Shown: positions 8,377-17,151 of the stretch, piece after piece
Layout of the letters: the number at the start of each line of letters is the position of its first letter
Position numbering within the stretch: position 1 is the first letter of the stretch
NCBI RefSeq assembly: GCF_016429255.1
Contig: NZ_JAELUG010000063.1
Span: 1 to 38,727 of the forward strand
Reading direction: 5' to 3'
DNA: 38,727 bases
Source: Rhizobium sp. ASV8
Lineage (GTDB): Bacteria; Pseudomonadota; Alphaproteobacteria; Rhizobiales; Rhizobiaceae
Notes under the pieces: model-generated
Seen by the model: only the letters and a program-made list of their open reading frames with translations
Database searches by the model: none
Told to the model about the DNA's origin: nothing
Translations under genes and position numbers: made by a program

Positions 8377-9582
8377 TTAGCTGTAGAGGCTCACCTCTGG
8401 GATCCTGTCATTGAGAATGAATTCTCCGACTTCCTTCGCCTTATAGAAGACCGGATCATGCAAGGTATGCGTACGGACGTTACGCCAGAAGCGATCGAAG
8501 CGGTATTTTTCCGCAGTTGATCGTGCGCCTGTCAGCTCGAAAACCCGCGAGGTGATATCCAGGGCAACATGCGTGGCGTTGACTTTGGCCGCATAGGCTT
8601 CCGCGGCCACCTCCCCTCGCTCTCGCGCCGTCGCCTTTTGCCCTTTGGCAAGAACGGCCTGTACGGTCGCCGCCGCATGATCAGCCAGGGCCGCGGAGGC
8701 TTTCAGAGCGGCGGTAAATTCGCCGACACGCTCGAGAATATAAGGATCGTCAGCCGCCCGTTCGACACCGGAGGTTATCCATGGCCGTGTGGTCGTCCGC
8801 ACGTAGTCGACGGCCTCACGCAGCGCGCCTTCGGCAGTGCCCAAATAGAAATTTACGAAGACCAGCTGAATAAGGGGCGTGTTGAAGGTCGCCAGCACGG
8901 GCGTCTCGCCACCGGTCGATGCCGCCTTGTCCAGATCCTCTTCGTAAACCGGAAAATCATGGAATTCGACGCTGCCGCTGTCGGACAGACGCTGGCCAAA
9001 ATTGTCCCAGTCGTCATTGGCCTTGTAGCCCGCCCGATCGGTCGGAACGGCGAAACCGACGATCCTGTCATCGAGCGCAGCATTGGCATTGATATAGTCG
9101 GAGACGCGTGCGGCGGTCGAGAAGGACTTGCGGCCGTTCAAAACATAGCCGTTGCCACGGCGCGTCAAAATTAGTCCGGGGTCGCGCGGATTGACGGCAG
9201 CCCCCCAATAGAGGCTGCTGGCGACTGTCTCGCGGGCAAGCTCTTGTGCACGCGCCTCGTCGAAAGCCCAATAGATGTATTGGCTATTGACGTAGTGATA
9301 GCCGAGAAGCTGACCGATGGAGCTTTCACCACGGGCAAGAATGCGCACAAGCCGCAGGCCGTCAACCCAGTCGAGGCCGCCGCCGCCAATCTGCTGTCCA
9401 TGCAATGCATTCAACAGACCCGCATTCTTCAGCTTGACGATCTCGCCAAGCGGCGGCCGGCCCTCTCGGTCTAGCTCGGCAGCGCGTCTGGACAGGTCGG
9501 CCGCAATTTCCTCAGCCCTGGCAAAGAGGCTCTCCCGCGTGACATTCCGATTGCCCGCAAACACGACGTTGGACTGGCTCAT
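8377..9582 (-). CDS. SfnB/DszC-like flavin-dependent monooxygenase (acyl-CoA dehydrogenase fold)
   Basis: A 401-residue homologue of the gene at 5259-6476: the two share 'RPWITSGVERAADDP', 'DDWDNFGQRLSDSGS' and the C-terminal 'FWRNVRTHTLHDPVFYK', the hallmark of the SfnB/DszC branch. In this branch a reduced flavin activates oxygen to attack sulfur or a similar heteroatom; there is no acyl-CoA dehydrogenation. The ATG at 9582 is chosen because GGAG lies eight bases upstream; the longer frame to 9633 adds an unlikely Arg/His-rich lead. It is 58 bases downstream of the binding-protein gene at 9641-10687 on the same strand, so the two form an operon divergent from the CUT2 transporter. The pairing suggests that the bound ligand or its product is the enzyme's substrate (inference). 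Confidence 0.85.
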   Translation of the reverse strand: MSQSNVVFAGNRNVTRESLFARAEEIAADLSRRAAELDREGRPPLGEIVKLKNAGLLNALHGQQIGGGGLDWVDGLRLVRILARGESSIGQLLGYHYVNSQYIYWAFDEARAQELARETVASSLYWGAAVNPRDPGLILTRRGNGYVLNGRKSFSTAARVSDYINANAALDDRIVGFAVPTDRAGYKANDDWDNFGQRLSDSGSVEFHDFPVYEEDLDKAASTGGETPVLATFNTPLIQLVFVNFYLGTAEGALREAVDYVRTTTRPWITSGVERAADDPYILERVGEFTAALKASAALADHAAATVQAVLAKGQKATARERGEVAAEAYAAKVNATHVALDITSRVFELTGARSTAEKYRFDRFWRNVRTHTLHDPVFYKAKEVGEFILNDRIPEVSLYS

Positions 9583-9640
9583 ATCTGAACTCCGGTTATT
9601 TGGTGCGATGTGGCGGAACGTGAGCCGCCACAAGTCGACC

Positions 9641-10687
9641 TTAGAAAAGTTTCTGCGGTATCCAGCTGGCCGTCACCGCGTCGCTTGCGTTGAAGGCCGG
9701 AACCTTCTGCGCCAGCTCCTCGATCGTCTTGACGCCGGCGGCACGCAGCCCTTCCTGGGTCAGGAGCGTCGGTTTGACGGCAATCTGGTGCGGCACTTCC
9801 TGTCCTGCGATCTGCAGCGCTGCCGCGCGAATGGAAACGGCTCCCACGACGGCGGGATTGGTTGCGACTGTCGCGACCCAGGGGCTGCCGGGCTCGGTGA
9901 TTTCCTGGATATCGGCCGTTGAGACGTCGGCCGAATAGATCTTCAGCTTGTTTGCGATGCCAAGATCGTTGGCGGCGAGCTTCACGCCGCGCGCAAACTC
10001 GTCGTAGGGGGCGAAAATGACGCTGATTTCAGGATTTGCGGTCAGTGCCGCCTTCGCCTGATCGGCCGTCGAAGTTGCCGTCGTATCGCTGACATTGCCG
10101 AAGCGCGCCTTCTCGATCACGCCGGCATTCTGCTTCTTGAACGTGTCCCAGACCTCGTTGCGGCGATCGAGCGGTGCAAAGCCGGCAACATAGACATAGC
10201 CCGCCTTGAAATTGGTGCCATTGTCCTTGGCGACCTGCTTCAGCGCGAGTTCGGCCAGCTGGTGATCGCTCTGTTCGACCTGCGGGATTTTCGGATTGTT
10301 GAGATTGACGTCGAAGGCGACAACTTTGATGCCCTTGTCCAGCGCCTTCTGGACGACGTCGCCTAGCGATTCCGGCAGACCATGATCGATGACAATGCCG
10401 GAGACGCCAAGGTTGATCGCCTGCAAGATCTGCTCCCGCTGCTCGGCGGCATTCTGGCGTCCAGGAAAGACGCGCAGATCGATATCAAGCGCTTTCGCCT
10501 GCGCCTCGGCTCCGGCCTGATAAGCCTGGAAGAAATCGCCTGCGGAAATGTAGCTGATCAGCGCAACCTTCACGCCGCCCTTGTCAAAGGGAGCAGGCGC
10601 GCCGCTGACGCCGCCCGCTAGCGCAGCCTGCGAAAAGAAGAGAGAAACTGCCGCGGCTGACAGGGCAAGCCTTGAAAGGGACTTCAT
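9641..10687 (-). CDS. Sugar-type (Peripla_BP_4) ABC substrate-binding protein
   Basis: A 348-residue periplasmic binding protein of the ribose/galactose-binding superfamily. A Sec signal peptide ('MKSLSRLALSAAAVSLFFSQAALA') is followed by 'VKVALISYISAGDFFQAYQAGAEAQAKAL', the first strand and helix of the fold, and by 'EQREQILQAINLGVSGIVIDHG', 'GIKVVAFDVNL' and 'VIFAPYDEFARGVKLA'. The ATG at 10687 starts the signal peptide directly; 15 extra upstream residues are Arg-rich and rejected. It is the first gene of a minus-strand operon with the SfnB/DszC-like gene and diverges from a second binding protein of the same superfamily at 11089. The two may share the single ATPase and permease pair of the plus-strand operon. 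The ligand is unknown. Confidence 0.88.
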   Translation of the reverse strand: MKSLSRLALSAAAVSLFFSQAALAGGVSGAPAPFDKGGVKVALISYISAGDFFQAYQAGAEAQAKALDIDLRVFPGRQNAAEQREQILQAINLGVSGIVIDHGLPESLGDVVQKALDKGIKVVAFDVNLNNPKIPQVEQSDHQLAELALKQVAKDNGTNFKAGYVYVAGFAPLDRRNEVWDTFKKQNAGVIEKARFGNVSDTTATSTADQAKAALTANPEISVIFAPYDEFARGVKLAANDLGIANKLKIYSADVSTADIQEITEPGSPWVATVATNPAVVGAVSIRAAALQIAGQEVPHQIAVKPTLLTQEGLRAAGVKTIEELAQKVPAFNASDAVTASWIPQKLF

Positions 10688-11088
10688 CTTAGCGAACCTC
10701 GCGATCGATCTGGAGCGTCGTCTGACGGACAATCCCGCGACGCATGCAATTATTAGATATAATCTCTATGTTTTTAGTAGATTAAATCATCCGATTTTGG
10801 CGAACTTCGGAGATTCTTTGTTCTCCGAGGAAAGACCAGACGGCAAGGCATTGCCTCAAAGGCACAGTAGCGGGCCAATTGCGCCAACAGATGCGATCGG
10901 AAGATTGCGGCCGCTCCACCCGTTTTAGGCAGGTTGCAGCAAACGCCGATCTGCGCACACGGTTTGCCGCTCACGGATATTCCCTCCCGCCCGGCGGTTT
11001 TGGAAAATCGTTTCTCCCTTAAAGCCGTAAAATCTATCTATTTTATATTCTATTGTTTCGTATGCATTGCTGGAGAGGACATACCTAC
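10688..11088. promoter_or_regulatory. Divergent promoter region between two binding-protein operons
   Basis: About 400 bases without a credible gene. AT-rich patches lie near 10745-10800 (serving the minus operon) and near 11030-11060 (serving the plus operon), where divergent promoters are expected. A 9-bp hairpin with one G-U pair lies at 10805-10830 (CGGAGA with TCTCCG at the core). No regulator gene adjoins, and exact -35/-10 boxes cannot be named. Confidence 0.45.
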
Positions 11089-12093
11089 ATGACCGAGAAA
11101 AACACGACCGGCTTTGGGCGCCGGGATATTTTGAGACTGACCGCCGCCGGCGCCGCCCTGGCAACGGCGGGGATTATTTCGAGCAAGGCTTCAGCCGCGG
11201 ATGATGCCTTGTCCCTGAAGGGCAAACGCATCGCGATCAGCGCGACCGGCACCGATCACTATTTCGATCTGCAGGCCTACAACGCCCAGATCGACGAGGT
11301 AAAGAAACTGGGCGGCACACCGATCGCTGTCGACGCCGGCCGAAATGATGGCAAGCTCGTATCGCAACTGCAGACGCTGATTGCACAAAAGCCGGATGCA
11401 ATCGTCCAGATTCTCGGCACGCTGAGTGTTATCGATCCATGGCTGAAGAAGGCACGGGACGCGGGAATTCCCGTCTTGACGGTGGATGTTGGATCCACGA
11501 ACTCAATCAACAACACCACGTCGGACAACTGGGGCATCGGCAAGGATCTGGCGCTGCAGCTCGTTTCCGATATCGGCGGCGAAGGCAATATCATCGTCTT
11601 CAACGGCTTCTATGGCGTGACGCCCTGTGCGATCCGCTACGATCAGCTCGTCAATGTCGTCAAGTATTTCCCCAAGGTGAAGATCATCCAACCGGAACTC
11701 CGGGACGTCATTCCGAATACGGTTCAGGACGCCTTCACGCAGATCACCGCGATCCTCAACAAGTATCCGGAAAAGGGTTCGATCAAGGCCATCTGGTCCG
11801 CCTGGGATATTCCCCAGCTCGGCGCCACTCAGGCACTCGCCGCCGCCGGCCGCACCGAAATCCGCACCTACGGTGTCGACGGAAGCCCGGAAGTGCTGCA
11901 GCTGGTAGCCGATCCAAACTCGCCCGCTGGCGCAGATGCCGCCCAGCAACCCGCGGAAATCGGCCGCACGGCCATTCGCAACGTCGCAAAGCTTCTGGCA
12001 GGTCAGACGCTGCCGCGCGAGACCTATGTGCCTGCGCTCCTCGCCAACAAGAGCAACGTCACCGACATCGTCAAGAAGCTCGGCATCGGTTGA
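11089..12093 (+). CDS. Tat-exported sugar-type ABC substrate-binding protein
   Basis: A 334-residue periplasmic binding protein of the Peripla_BP_4 class. Unlike its divergent neighbour it has a twin-arginine signal: 'FGRRDILRLTAAGAALATAG', with a likely cut after 'KASA'. The body has 'KRIAISATGTDHYFDLQAYNAQIDEVKKLGG', 'PDAIVQILG', 'AGIPVLTVDVG' and 'RTYGVDGSPEVLQLV', all in the family's order. The ATG at 11089 has GGAGAGG about 10 bases upstream; the longer frame is rejected. It heads the plus-strand operon of ATPase, two permeases and a flavin monooxygenase. Tat export implies folding before export or cofactor capture, which is unusual next to a Sec-exported relative. The ligand is unknown, and the linked enzymes argue against a simple sugar. 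Confidence 0.88.
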   Translation: MTEKNTTGFGRRDILRLTAAGAALATAGIISSKASAADDALSLKGKRIAISATGTDHYFDLQAYNAQIDEVKKLGGTPIAVDAGRNDGKLVSQLQTLIAQKPDAIVQILGTLSVIDPWLKKARDAGIPVLTVDVGSTNSINNTTSDNWGIGKDLALQLVSDIGGEGNIIVFNGFYGVTPCAIRYDQLVNVVKYFPKVKIIQPELRDVIPNTVQDAFTQITAILNKYPEKGSIKAIWSAWDIPQLGATQALAAAGRTEIRTYGVDGSPEVLQLVADPNSPAGADAAQQPAEIGRTAIRNVAKLLAGQTLPRETYVPALLANKSNVTDIVKKLGIG

Positions 12094-12154
12094 TGCGTGG
12101 ACCGGCGATGCGGCTTCCGTCGCGTCGCCACATTGAATGCGAGGGCCTTTTGCA

Positions 12155-13705
12155 ATGACGGCGAGCGAATTTCCACCAACGACTGAAAGCTCGGAGCACA
12201 TCGTTCGCTTCGATGGCATCGTGAAGCGCTTTGGCGGCGCACAGGCGTTGGCTGGGGCCTCGCTCGCTGTGCGCCGCGGCACCGTGCATGGCCTTGTCGG
12301 GCAGAACGGGGCAGGCAAATCGACCTTGATCAAACTCCTAGCCGGTCTGCACAGGCCGGATGAAGGTCGCATTGAAATCGAGGGGCGCGAATACGATCGG
12401 CTGACACCGCATCTATGCGAAGAACTTGGCATCCATTTCATCCACCAGGACCGACTCCTCGTGCCGACCTTTACCGTGGGAGAGACCCTGTTTCTCGGCA
12501 GAGAGTTGCGCTTGGCGGGCACACCGTTCCTCGACCGAGGCTCGATGCAGCGACGGGCTGAAGAAATCCTCGCCAATTATTTTGGCGTGGATTTGCCGAG
12601 GAATGCTTTGATCAGCGAGCTCTCGACAGCCGAGCAGCAGATCGTCCAAATCACCCGGGCACTGCTGCATCAGCCAAGGATTCTTGTCTTCGACGAGCCG
12701 ACCGCGGCCTTGGTGCGCCAGGAAGCGGATATTCTATTCCGTCTCATCCACCGCCTGCGCAGCGAAGGTGTAACCATCATCTACATCTCGCATTACCTCA
12801 ATGAAATCGAGGCTTTGTGCGACGATGTTACAGTGTTGCGCAATGGCGCCGATGTCGCTTCGCTGCCTATGAGCGAGACCTCGGCGAACGGCATAACAAC
12901 GCTGATGGTCGAGCGGGATTTAGGCGAGATGTTCCCCAAGCGGCAGTTAGACCTGGGCGCCGAAATCTTAAAGGTTCGCAATCTCGCGGCAGCCAACCGC
13001 TTCCATGATGTCAGCTTCACGCTGCGTCACGGCGAAATCCTCGGCATTACCGGGCTGCTCGGCTCTGGAGCAAAGGATCTCGTCCGAACCCTCTTCGGAC
13101 TGCAGGCAGCGACGGGCGGCGAGATCGAGATCGATACGAAAGCCGTGAAGCCGCGAAGCCCAGGCGAGGCAGTCGATCATCAGTTGGCGCTGGTGCCGGA
13201 GGATCGCCGTGGGCATGGCGTCGGCCTGGATCTCAGTGTCCGAGAGAACATCACGCTATCGAGCCTTGCCCGTTACACGCGCTTCGGCTTTCTCGATCGC
13301 AAGCGCGAAGCAAGCGATACGGACGAGCTCATCAAGCGCCTGCAGATCAAGACGGCAGGAAGAGACGCCCTGGTCCGCACGCTGTCGGGCGGCAACCAGC
13401 AAAAGGTTGCGATCGCCAAATGGCTGAGCCGAAAGTCGGAGATCTATTTGCTGGATGAACCGACAGTCGGTGTCGATATCGGCTCCAAGGTGGAGATCTA
13501 TTCGCTTATCGGCGAGCTTGCCGCTCGCGGTGCGGGTGTAATCGTGCTGTCGTCGGACCTGCCTGAACTCGTCGGCATAACCGACCGAATTCTCGTGCTC
13601 TTCCGCGGTCGCCTAACCCGTGAATTCGTTTCTTCCCAAACCACAACGGACGAAGTCCTGTCAGCAGCGACTGGAGCCATAGAAGGATTGCGTCATGTCG
13701 GCTGA
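12155..13705 (+). CDS. CUT2-type ABC transporter ATP-binding protein (two-domain)
   Basis: A 516-residue tandem ATPase of the RbsA/MglA type, energising import through the two following permeases. Domain 1 has Walker A 'GQNGAGKST' (49-57), a weak signature 'LSTAEQQ' and Walker B 'ILVFDEPTAAL'. Domain 2 lacks a working Walker A ('GLLGSGAKDL') but keeps a full signature 'LSGGNQQKVAIAKWL' and Walker B 'YLLDEPTVGVD'. This asymmetric pattern is normal for the family. The ATG at 12155 is chosen over 12137 because GAGGG lies about nine bases upstream. Its end overlaps the next permease by 11 bases. It follows the Tat-exported binding protein after 61 bases. Confidence 0.93.
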   Translation: MTASEFPPTTESSEHIVRFDGIVKRFGGAQALAGASLAVRRGTVHGLVGQNGAGKSTLIKLLAGLHRPDEGRIEIEGREYDRLTPHLCEELGIHFIHQDRLLVPTFTVGETLFLGRELRLAGTPFLDRGSMQRRAEEILANYFGVDLPRNALISELSTAEQQIVQITRALLHQPRILVFDEPTAALVRQEADILFRLIHRLRSEGVTIIYISHYLNEIEALCDDVTVLRNGADVASLPMSETSANGITTLMVERDLGEMFPKRQLDLGAEILKVRNLAAANRFHDVSFTLRHGEILGITGLLGSGAKDLVRTLFGLQAATGGEIEIDTKAVKPRSPGEAVDHQLALVPEDRRGHGVGLDLSVRENITLSSLARYTRFGFLDRKREASDTDELIKRLQIKTAGRDALVRTLSGGNQQKVAIAKWLSRKSEIYLLDEPTVGVDIGSKVEIYSLIGELAARGAGVIVLSSDLPELVGITDRILVLFRGRLTREFVSSQTTTDEVLSAATGAIEGLRHVG

Positions 13706-14714
13706 CGTCCAGCTTGCCTCCCTCCCCGAGATTCGCGGCACAAGAGCGCTACCTTCAACCGGCAAGCTCGCCGCCGCAACCCTACGCTTCGGCTCCCTGC
13801 TCGCCTTCCTATCGATCCTAGTGATCTTCTCGCTGATCGCACCTTACTTCCTGAGCGTCGGCAATATCGGCAATGTACTCGGCCAATCGGCCATCTCTGG
13901 CGTCCTTGCCATTGGCCTGACGATCGTGCTGATTGCTGGCGGCTCCAATGTAGTCACGGGTGGGATCGACCTGTCGCTGGCCGCCAATATGGGTCTCAGC
14001 GCAGCTGTCTACGCCACGCTAATCCAGCTGGGTTTCAGTGACCTGGCGGCGACCGTAGGCGCGCTCGCTACAGGGTTGGCAATCGGCGTCGTCAACGCTC
14101 TGGCGATCGTGCTGGCAGGTATCGTACCCCTGCTAGCGACGCTTGCGGTGATGAACATCATCGCTGGCCTGGAGCTTGTCCTCACTCAGAATACCGTCCT
14201 GCCCGCCACGACAGATTTCCTGACGACGCTTTCCGCTTCGGACGCCTTCGGCATACCTATTCTCGCTTATGTGCTGATCGGTTTTGCGGTCATCGCTGCG
14301 GCGATCGTCCAATATACCCCGCTGGGCCTGCGGCTCTACGCCGTCGGTGAATTTCCTGATGCTGCGCGGGCAGCAGGCCTTCCGTTGAAGAAACTGGTTG
14401 CGGGTGCTTTCGTCGCCAGCGGACTTTGCGGCGGGATCGCCGGCATCCTGTCGGTGTCCTATCTCAGCGGCAGCACGACCGGCTCAGGCGAGATGCTGCT
14501 TCCTGTGGTGGTGACGGCTCTGCTTGGCTCGGTCTTCTCACGCCGCCTGGTGCCGACGATTGGCGGAACGTTGATATCGACCCTGTTCGTCGGTTTCCTC
14601 ATCAACGGCTTCCAGCTTTTGAACCTGCCGAGCACGCTCGTCAGCGGCGTTCAGGGCCTGCTCATCCTGGTCGTCGTTTCGGCCACCACTTTGCTGCGCA
14701 AACGGGAGATATGA
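13695..14714 (+). CDS. CUT2-type ABC transporter permease 1
   Basis: A 339-residue inner-membrane permease of the RbsC/BPD_transp_2 family. After a polar N-terminus of about 25 residues there are 8-10 hydrophobic spans, with family segments 'NVVTGGIDLSLAANMGLSAA' and 'VGEFPDAARAAGLPLKKL', the latter the cytoplasmic loop that couples to the ATPase. It begins inside the ATPase gene (11-base overlap) and ends one base before the second permease, so the three are translationally linked. The two permeases differ enough to form a heterodimeric channel. Substrate unknown. Confidence 0.92.
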   Translation: MSADVQLASLPEIRGTRALPSTGKLAAATLRFGSLLAFLSILVIFSLIAPYFLSVGNIGNVLGQSAISGVLAIGLTIVLIAGGSNVVTGGIDLSLAANMGLSAAVYATLIQLGFSDLAATVGALATGLAIGVVNALAIVLAGIVPLLATLAVMNIIAGLELVLTQNTVLPATTDFLTTLSASDAFGIPILAYVLIGFAVIAAAIVQYTPLGLRLYAVGEFPDAARAAGLPLKKLVAGAFVASGLCGGIAGILSVSYLSGSTTGSGEMLLPVVVTALLGSVFSRRLVPTIGGTLISTLFVGFLINGFQLLNLPSTLVSGVQGLLILVVVSATTLLRKREI

Positions 14715-14715
14715 C

Positions 14716-15690
14716 ATGTCCGTCGCCGTTTCAGGAAGGCCTCTTGCGGGCATTGCTCGCTATGGCCTCATTGTCGCGCTTGTTGCCGTCTTCTCACTCT
14801 TCTCAGTGGCTGCCCCAACATTCCTCAGCGCCGGTAATTTGCAGAGCATTCTCGTCAACAATTTCACGCTACTCGCCATCGTTTCGATCGCCATGACTTT
14901 TGCCGTTGCGACGGGTGGCATTGATCTTTCCGTCGGCACCGCAGTCGATTTTGCAAGCTTTGCCTTCGTCTCGGGCATTCTGGCCGGCTTGTCCGTGCCG
15001 CTGGCGGCTTTGGCGGGCCTTGGCGCCGGGGCACTGGTCGGGGCGTTCAATGCTGTTTTGATCTCCGGTATCGGCGTGTCGCCATTCCTGGCAACGCTTG
15101 GGACGCTGTTCATCGGGCGCAGCATCCAACAACTGCTGACGGGCGGCGGCAATCCGGTCTATCTCTCGCCATCCGGCGTCCCCGAGGCATTTCGCTTCAT
15201 CGGACATGGCACGATCGGCAGTGTTCCCGTGCCACTCCTGATCGCGGCGATCATCATCGTCGCCGCTGCGTTGCTCTTCGCCCGGATGCGCTTCGGGCGC
15301 GTGGTCCTCGCAATCGGCATCCAGCCGCGGACGGTGCGCTATTCGGGAATTGCGCTTCGAGCGCATGTCGCCGCTACCTTCGTTCTCGCCGGTATCATAG
15401 CCGCGTTTGCCGGGCTGATCCTGACAGCGACGGTGACGGTCTATATCCCCTCGTCCGGCAACGGCTTCATGCTGAATGCCATTGGCGCCACCTTCATCGG
15501 CACGACCTTTTCACCCCTTGGACGCCCGAACGTCGCAGGCACGGTGCTTGGAGTTCTGCTCTTGAGCATCGTCGCCAATGGCCTGCTGCTGACGGGCCTG
15601 AACTTCTACTGGCAGCAGGTCGGCACCGGATTGCTGATCTTCGCCGTGCTCGCCTTCAGCTTCGTCAACAAGAAAGCCGTCGGTGCCTAA
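14716..15690 (+). CDS. CUT2-type ABC transporter permease 2
   Basis: A 324-residue inner-membrane permease of the same BPD_transp_2 family as its upstream neighbour. It shows the family's 'ATGGIDLSVGTAVDFASF' element in the early membrane region and an ATPase-coupling loop 'AIGIQPRTVRYSGIALRAH' around residue 205. It starts one base after the first permease's stop and is followed, 36 bases on, by the flavin monooxygenase gene, consistent with one operon of five genes. The end 'FVNKKAVGA' is a short cytoplasmic tail. Confidence 0.92.
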   Translation: MSVAVSGRPLAGIARYGLIVALVAVFSLFSVAAPTFLSAGNLQSILVNNFTLLAIVSIAMTFAVATGGIDLSVGTAVDFASFAFVSGILAGLSVPLAALAGLGAGALVGAFNAVLISGIGVSPFLATLGTLFIGRSIQQLLTGGGNPVYLSPSGVPEAFRFIGHGTIGSVPVPLLIAAIIIVAAALLFARMRFGRVVLAIGIQPRTVRYSGIALRAHVAATFVLAGIIAAFAGLILTATVTVYIPSSGNGFMLNAIGATFIGTTFSPLGRPNVAGTVLGVLLLSIVANGLLLTGLNFYWQQVGTGLLIFAVLAFSFVNKKAVGA

Positions 15691-15726
15691 GCGCCGGCTC
15701 ATTGAAATCATGCAGGAACAATAGAG

Positions 15727-17115
15727 ATGACCCGCGAAATCAGGCTCAATGCCTTCGATATGAACTGCGTCGGACACCAGTCACCGGGGCTTTGGCGCCA
15801 TCCGCGCGACAAATCCTGGACCTACAAGGACCTCGACTATTGGGTCCATCTGGCAAAGACGCTGGAGCGCGGCAAGTTCGACGGGCTGTTCATCGCTGAT
15901 GTGCTTGGCGTCTATGACGTGTTGAACGGCAATGTCGACGCGGCACTGCGCCATTCCGCACAGGTGCCGGTCAACGACCCGCTGCAGCTCATTCCAACCA
16001 TGGCTTACGAGACGGAGCATCTCGGCTTCGGCCTGACCGCCTCGCTGTCCTTCGAGCACCCCTATACCTTTGCGCGGCGCATCTCGACACTCGACCATCT
16101 GACCAAGGGTCGTGTCGGCTGGAATATTGTTACATCCTATTTGAACAGCGGCGCCCTCAACATCGGTCAAGCTGCCCAAACGCAACATGACGATCGTTAC
16201 GGCCTGGCGGAAGAATATCTCGAAGTCTGCTACAAGCTCTGGGAAGGCAGCTGGGAAGACGACGCGGTTATCCGTGATCGCGAGAAGGGCATCTTCACCC
16301 GGCCGGAAAAGGTCCATCCCATCCGGCATTCCGGCAAGCATTTCACTGTTCCCGGCATTCACTTGAGCGAGCCGTCGCCACAGCGCACACCGGTGCTCTA
16401 TCAGGCTGGCTCGTCCAGCCGCGGCAAGGATTTCGCCGGCGCCCATGCCGAATGCATCTTCGTGGCGGCACCCTCAAAGGCGGTGCTGAAGCGCTATGTC
16501 GCCAATGTTCGCGAAGCCGCCGAGCGCGCCGGCCGCAATCCCCGCGAAATCCTTTCCTTCAACCTGCAGACCGTGATCCTCGGTGAGACCGATGCCGAAG
16601 CGCAGCGCAAGTTCAACGAATACCGGCAATACGTCTCCCTCGAAGGCGCCCAGACGCTGATCTCAGGCTGGACCGGCATCGACTTCGGGCAATTTTCCCC
16701 CGATGAAGTCCTTCGCCATCGCTATACAAACGCGGTCCAGTCTGCCGTCGAGACCTTCACGACGATCGACCCGGACAAACAATGGACGGTGCGCGAGATG
16801 GCTGACTGGGTTGGTATCGGCGGCTTCGGCCCGGTCTTCGTCGGCTCGCCACAGACGGTGGCCGATCTGATGCAGGAATGGATCGAGGATACCGATGTGG
16901 ACGGCTTCAATCTCGCCTACGCCGTCACGCCCGAAAGCTTCGAGGATGCCGTCGACCTTCTGGTTCCGGAACTGCAAAAGCGCGGCGTCTACAAGACAGA
17001 CTATAGCGCGGGGACGCTACGCGAAAAGCTCGGCGGCAGCGCCCCACGGCTCGCCGCGCCGCATCCGGCGGCCGGCTATCGCAATCTTCGCGATGTCGTC
17101 GCGCAGGCATCCTGA
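15727..17115 (+). CDS. FMN-dependent monooxygenase, NtaA/SnaA/DszA/DmoA family
   Basis: A 462-residue luciferase-like (LLM class) flavin monooxygenase. The N-terminus 'LNAFDMNCVGHQSPGLWRHP', then 'LERGKFDGLFIADVLGVYD', 'GRVGWNIVTSYLNSGALNIG', 'HDDRYGLAEEYLEVCYKLWEGSWEDD' and 'PVLYQAGSSSRGKDFAGAHAECIF' are the standard landmarks of the NtaA/DszA/DmoA group. Its members cleave C-N or C-S bonds of nitrilotriacetate, sulfones and dimethyl sulfide with FMNH2 from a separate reductase; no reductase gene is visible here. It is the last gene of the CUT2 operon and convergent with the TetR gene. Together with the SfnB/DszC homologues it points to stepwise oxidation of an organosulfur or related compound (inference). 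Confidence 0.9.
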   Translation: MTREIRLNAFDMNCVGHQSPGLWRHPRDKSWTYKDLDYWVHLAKTLERGKFDGLFIADVLGVYDVLNGNVDAALRHSAQVPVNDPLQLIPTMAYETEHLGFGLTASLSFEHPYTFARRISTLDHLTKGRVGWNIVTSYLNSGALNIGQAAQTQHDDRYGLAEEYLEVCYKLWEGSWEDDAVIRDREKGIFTRPEKVHPIRHSGKHFTVPGIHLSEPSPQRTPVLYQAGSSSRGKDFAGAHAECIFVAAPSKAVLKRYVANVREAAERAGRNPREILSFNLQTVILGETDAEAQRKFNEYRQYVSLEGAQTLISGWTGIDFGQFSPDEVLRHRYTNAVQSAVETFTTIDPDKQWTVREMADWVGIGGFGPVFVGSPQTVADLMQEWIEDTDVDGFNLAYAVTPESFEDAVDLLVPELQKRGVYKTDYSAGTLREKLGGSAPRLAAPHPAAGYRNLRDVVAQAS

Positions 17116-17151
17116 CCAGGACCATCCAGACCCGACGGCGGCTTTCAGAAC

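Noticed and set aside
13034..13110. Missing Walker A in the second half of the CUT2 ATPase, considered as a broken gene
   Set aside because: A degenerate second Walker A is the normal state in RbsA/MglA-type tandem ATPases; signature and Walker B of that half are intact.
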